DNA of 64,000 bases. Source: Nageia nagi (taxonomy: Eukaryota > Pinophyta). How positions within the stretch are numbered: position 1 is the stretch's first letter; every line of letters begins with the position of its first letter. The stretch spans positions 178,064,001 through 178,128,000 of the forward strand of contig JBITNC010000001.1 of assembly GCA_050084985.1 (NCBI GenBank), written 5' to 3'. The notes under the pieces were generated by a model. That model saw nothing but the letters and a program-made list of their open reading frames with translations, was not told the origin of the DNA and did not search any database. Positions 61,756 to 64,000 of this stretch are shown here, in pieces. The translations under genes and the position numbers were made by a program.

Positions 61756-64000
61756 ATGGAACAGCTTAAGTTATTCTTACGAAGTCTTTCAAGAAAGGAT
61801 TTGGGTGAATTATTGGTAGAAATCAGGCATGATGATCCAGAGGGATCCGGAGGAATGCAACATAGTGCTGAGGGTGACAATAGTAGTGTTCAGGCTACAA
61901 TGGAAGGTATGCAGAGGCAGATAGATAGATTAGCAAGGAGATCAGCTCTACCTAATCATTCTTTCAAATTCAGTAGTCCTTTATGTGATGACATTCATAG
62001 GCATATGCCACCATCCGATTATAAAGAACCAAAATTTAGTAAGTGTAATGGTGAAGGAGATCCAAGAAGGCATATACAGGGTTTCAAGGGTGAGTGTGAA
62101 CTCACAATTGGTACCGACCAAAGATTGCAAGGTAAATTCTTCCCCCAGAGCTTGGAAGGAGATGCACGAGAATGGTTTTATGGTTTACTTGAAGGGTCCA
62201 TCACATCATTTGAGGAATTTAGTGATTTGTTTCTGGAGCAATATAAGCATAACATCAAGAAGGAGGTTATGCTATCAGATTTATGTGCTATTAAACAAGA
62301 CAGTGATGAGCAACTAAATAAATTTGTTGTAAGGTTTAAGAAGACATGGCAGCAAGTAAAGACCAGGTTGACAGAAAAAGAGGTAAATAACATTTTTAAA
62401 GAAGCTATTATATTGCCCTTACAATCATATGTTATTGATTATACACACCTCACATTTTTCGATATGACGTATAAACTGTTAGAGAAAGAAAAAGTCCTTG
62501 TGAAGCTAGGGCTTATAAAGTATAGCAATGATGATAAGGCTAAAGCAGAAGATAAGAGACCGTAATTATCGAAGAAGGAGAAAATTATTCATGTGGTTGA
62601 GAAGACAAATGTGATGAAAGAGAGGAAATTTGTGAAATTTCTCATACCTCTGAGGTATATCTTAAAAGATCTTATGGCAAAAGGATTATTACAACCTTTA
62701 CCAAAGCAGGAAGAAGATCCTACAGCAGAAAGACCTCCTTGGTATAAGGAAGATAGATATTGCGAATACCATCAGGCTAAAGGCCATGCTACAAATGGGT
62801 GTATAAGCCTTAGGGATAGGGTACAGAAACTCATAGAAGAGGGATTTTATGTGTGTCCAGCAAAAGTCCAGGATGTGGAGGTAGAGCAACATGTCAATGT
62901 GATTTTTCATGAAGATGTTTGTGCAACACTTACAAGAGGGAGAGCTAGAGAAATGGTAGATCCAGTTACCTGCGAGAGAGAGTTACCAAAAGACCCTAGA
63001 AGTTTTGATTTAATTAAGCAATTAAAAAGCACACCAGCTAAGGTTAGTCTCTTCGAATTACTTCAGATTTCAGCACCTCATAGGGAGATGATGAATCAGG
63101 TTTTTAGGAATAGTCAGGTAGATCGAAATATTTCTATTGCTGCTTTTGCGGAAAAGGCTAAGATTTGGGGTAAAGGGGAAGTTATTGCCTTTAATCCTAG
63201 TGAGAAGCCTAGCAAGGATGTCACTAGGCTTCATCCGCCTCTATTCATTGAGGTGGAGGCCTTTGGAGTGACAGTTAAGAGGTCATTGATAGATGGAGGG
63301 GCAGCCCTGAATATTGCTACCACTCACTTGTTGGAGCAATTTGATTCAGATGTGTTACCTCCAAGGGAAGAAACCACCATGAAAGTCAAAGGATTTGATG
63401 GTATACCTAGAAAATGTGCAGGAACTATTACACTACCAATTAAGGTTGGTAATAAAGTGCTTGATAATCTATTTTATATCACGGAAGGAAGGCCTTCCTT
63501 TAACTTTATCCTTGGGAGACCTTGGATAGATGATATGGAGGGAGTGGCATCAACGCTACATAGGTGTTTCAAATTCTACTTTAAGGGGAACATTTATAAG
63601 GTTGAGGCAGATGAACAGATGGCTAAGCAGTGTAATCTTATCCTCCCAGAGAGATTTGTTCCATGTGATGCGGAAGATGAAACCCTTCAAAATAGGAATG
63701 ATCAAATCTACAGGAAAGCATTACAGAAAATTAACATGATGGATATCAGGATCGGTTCATACGTTATCACAAACATCAATGAAATTAGTCAGGACAAAAA
63801 CTCCAATGAACAGCAACAGGGCAAGGAAGAAGAGCGCCCGCATTCATTTCCAAAGATAGAGGACCACCGGTGGTCTTTTTCCATGAAAGAAACGGAGAAA
63901 AGTCAGTCGAGTATAATTCTGTGTCAAGGTAATGATAATGTTCGTCAGGACGAAAACTCACAAACAGTGCAGATTGAAGATTGGGTAAGTAGTTGTTATG
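61756..64000 (+). pseudogene. Element F gag-protease reading frame, one in-frame stop, open at the right edge
   Basis: Start taken at ATG 61756 (MEQLKLFLRSLSRKDLGELL). Gag core: YKEPKFSKCNGEGDPRRHI, FFPQSLEGDAREWFYGLLEG, ITSFEEFSDLFLEQY (about 62020-62250). A TAA at 62563-62565 is the only stop; the same frame then stays open to 64000. A CX2HX4HX4C knuckle (CEYHQAKGHATNGC) lies at 62761-62802, the protease KRSLIDGGAALNIATTHLLE at 63277-63339 with D-G-G for D-S/T-G, and FNFILGRPWIDDMEGV at 63502-63549. The H-containing knuckle and the GRPWI motif are typical of the Tat/Ogre lineage of Ty3/gypsy. RT and integrase would lie beyond the edge. Well preserved compared with all other elements here. 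Confidence 0.85.

Overview
The window is nuclear DNA of a seed plant: AT-rich, spliceosomal introns, plant-type LTR retrotransposons primed by initiator-Met tRNA, CACTA transposons, PPR gene fragments and one cytosolic ribosomal protein gene with a plant telo-box. The style of the PPR fragments and the density of old nested retrotransposons would fit a gymnosperm, but that is only an impression.

Left half (1-33.9 kb) is a nest of retrotransposons. The oldest layer (element G) is a decayed Ty3/gypsy-type gag region on the minus strand, split into pieces at 1-1540, 9784-9877, 24087-25240 and 33363-33871. Three Ty1/copia elements have entered it: A (1546-9778, minus, TSD GTTAT), B (9878-24081, plus, TSD AGTTT) and D (25241-33357, minus, TSD AATCC/AACCC). 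B was itself entered by a gag-protease-only gypsy element C (14808-19431, TSD TCTTC) and carries in its leader a small CACTA-type element P (11807-12920, TSD AAA) that holds a PPR gene fragment. A, B, D and a fourth copy E share an unusually long leader (about 2.5-3.9 kb) with one conserved block of about 600 bp just before gag. Coding regions of all copies are broken by stops and frameshifts.

Middle (33.9-40.6 kb) is a transposon-poor island with the only intact gene, RPS4 (40S ribosomal protein eS4), five exons, 36569-39932, plus strand, 263 residues.

Right half (40.6-64 kb) is again repeat-rich: a copia RNase H fragment, an L1-type LINE endonuclease fragment, a 1.83-kb tandem duplication (46565-50252), a decayed CACTA transposase (TNP2 type, about 51.5-54.37 kb) cut by the copia copy E (from 54367), and E in turn apparently cut at about 58.18 kb by a Tat/Ogre-type gypsy element F. 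F has a probable 3.5-kb LTR and a gag-protease reading frame that runs off the right end with a single in-frame stop.

There is no operon or pathway here; apart from RPS4 the content is mobile DNA, and the informative signal lies in nesting order, captured gene fragments and conserved non-coding retrotransposon leader sequence.
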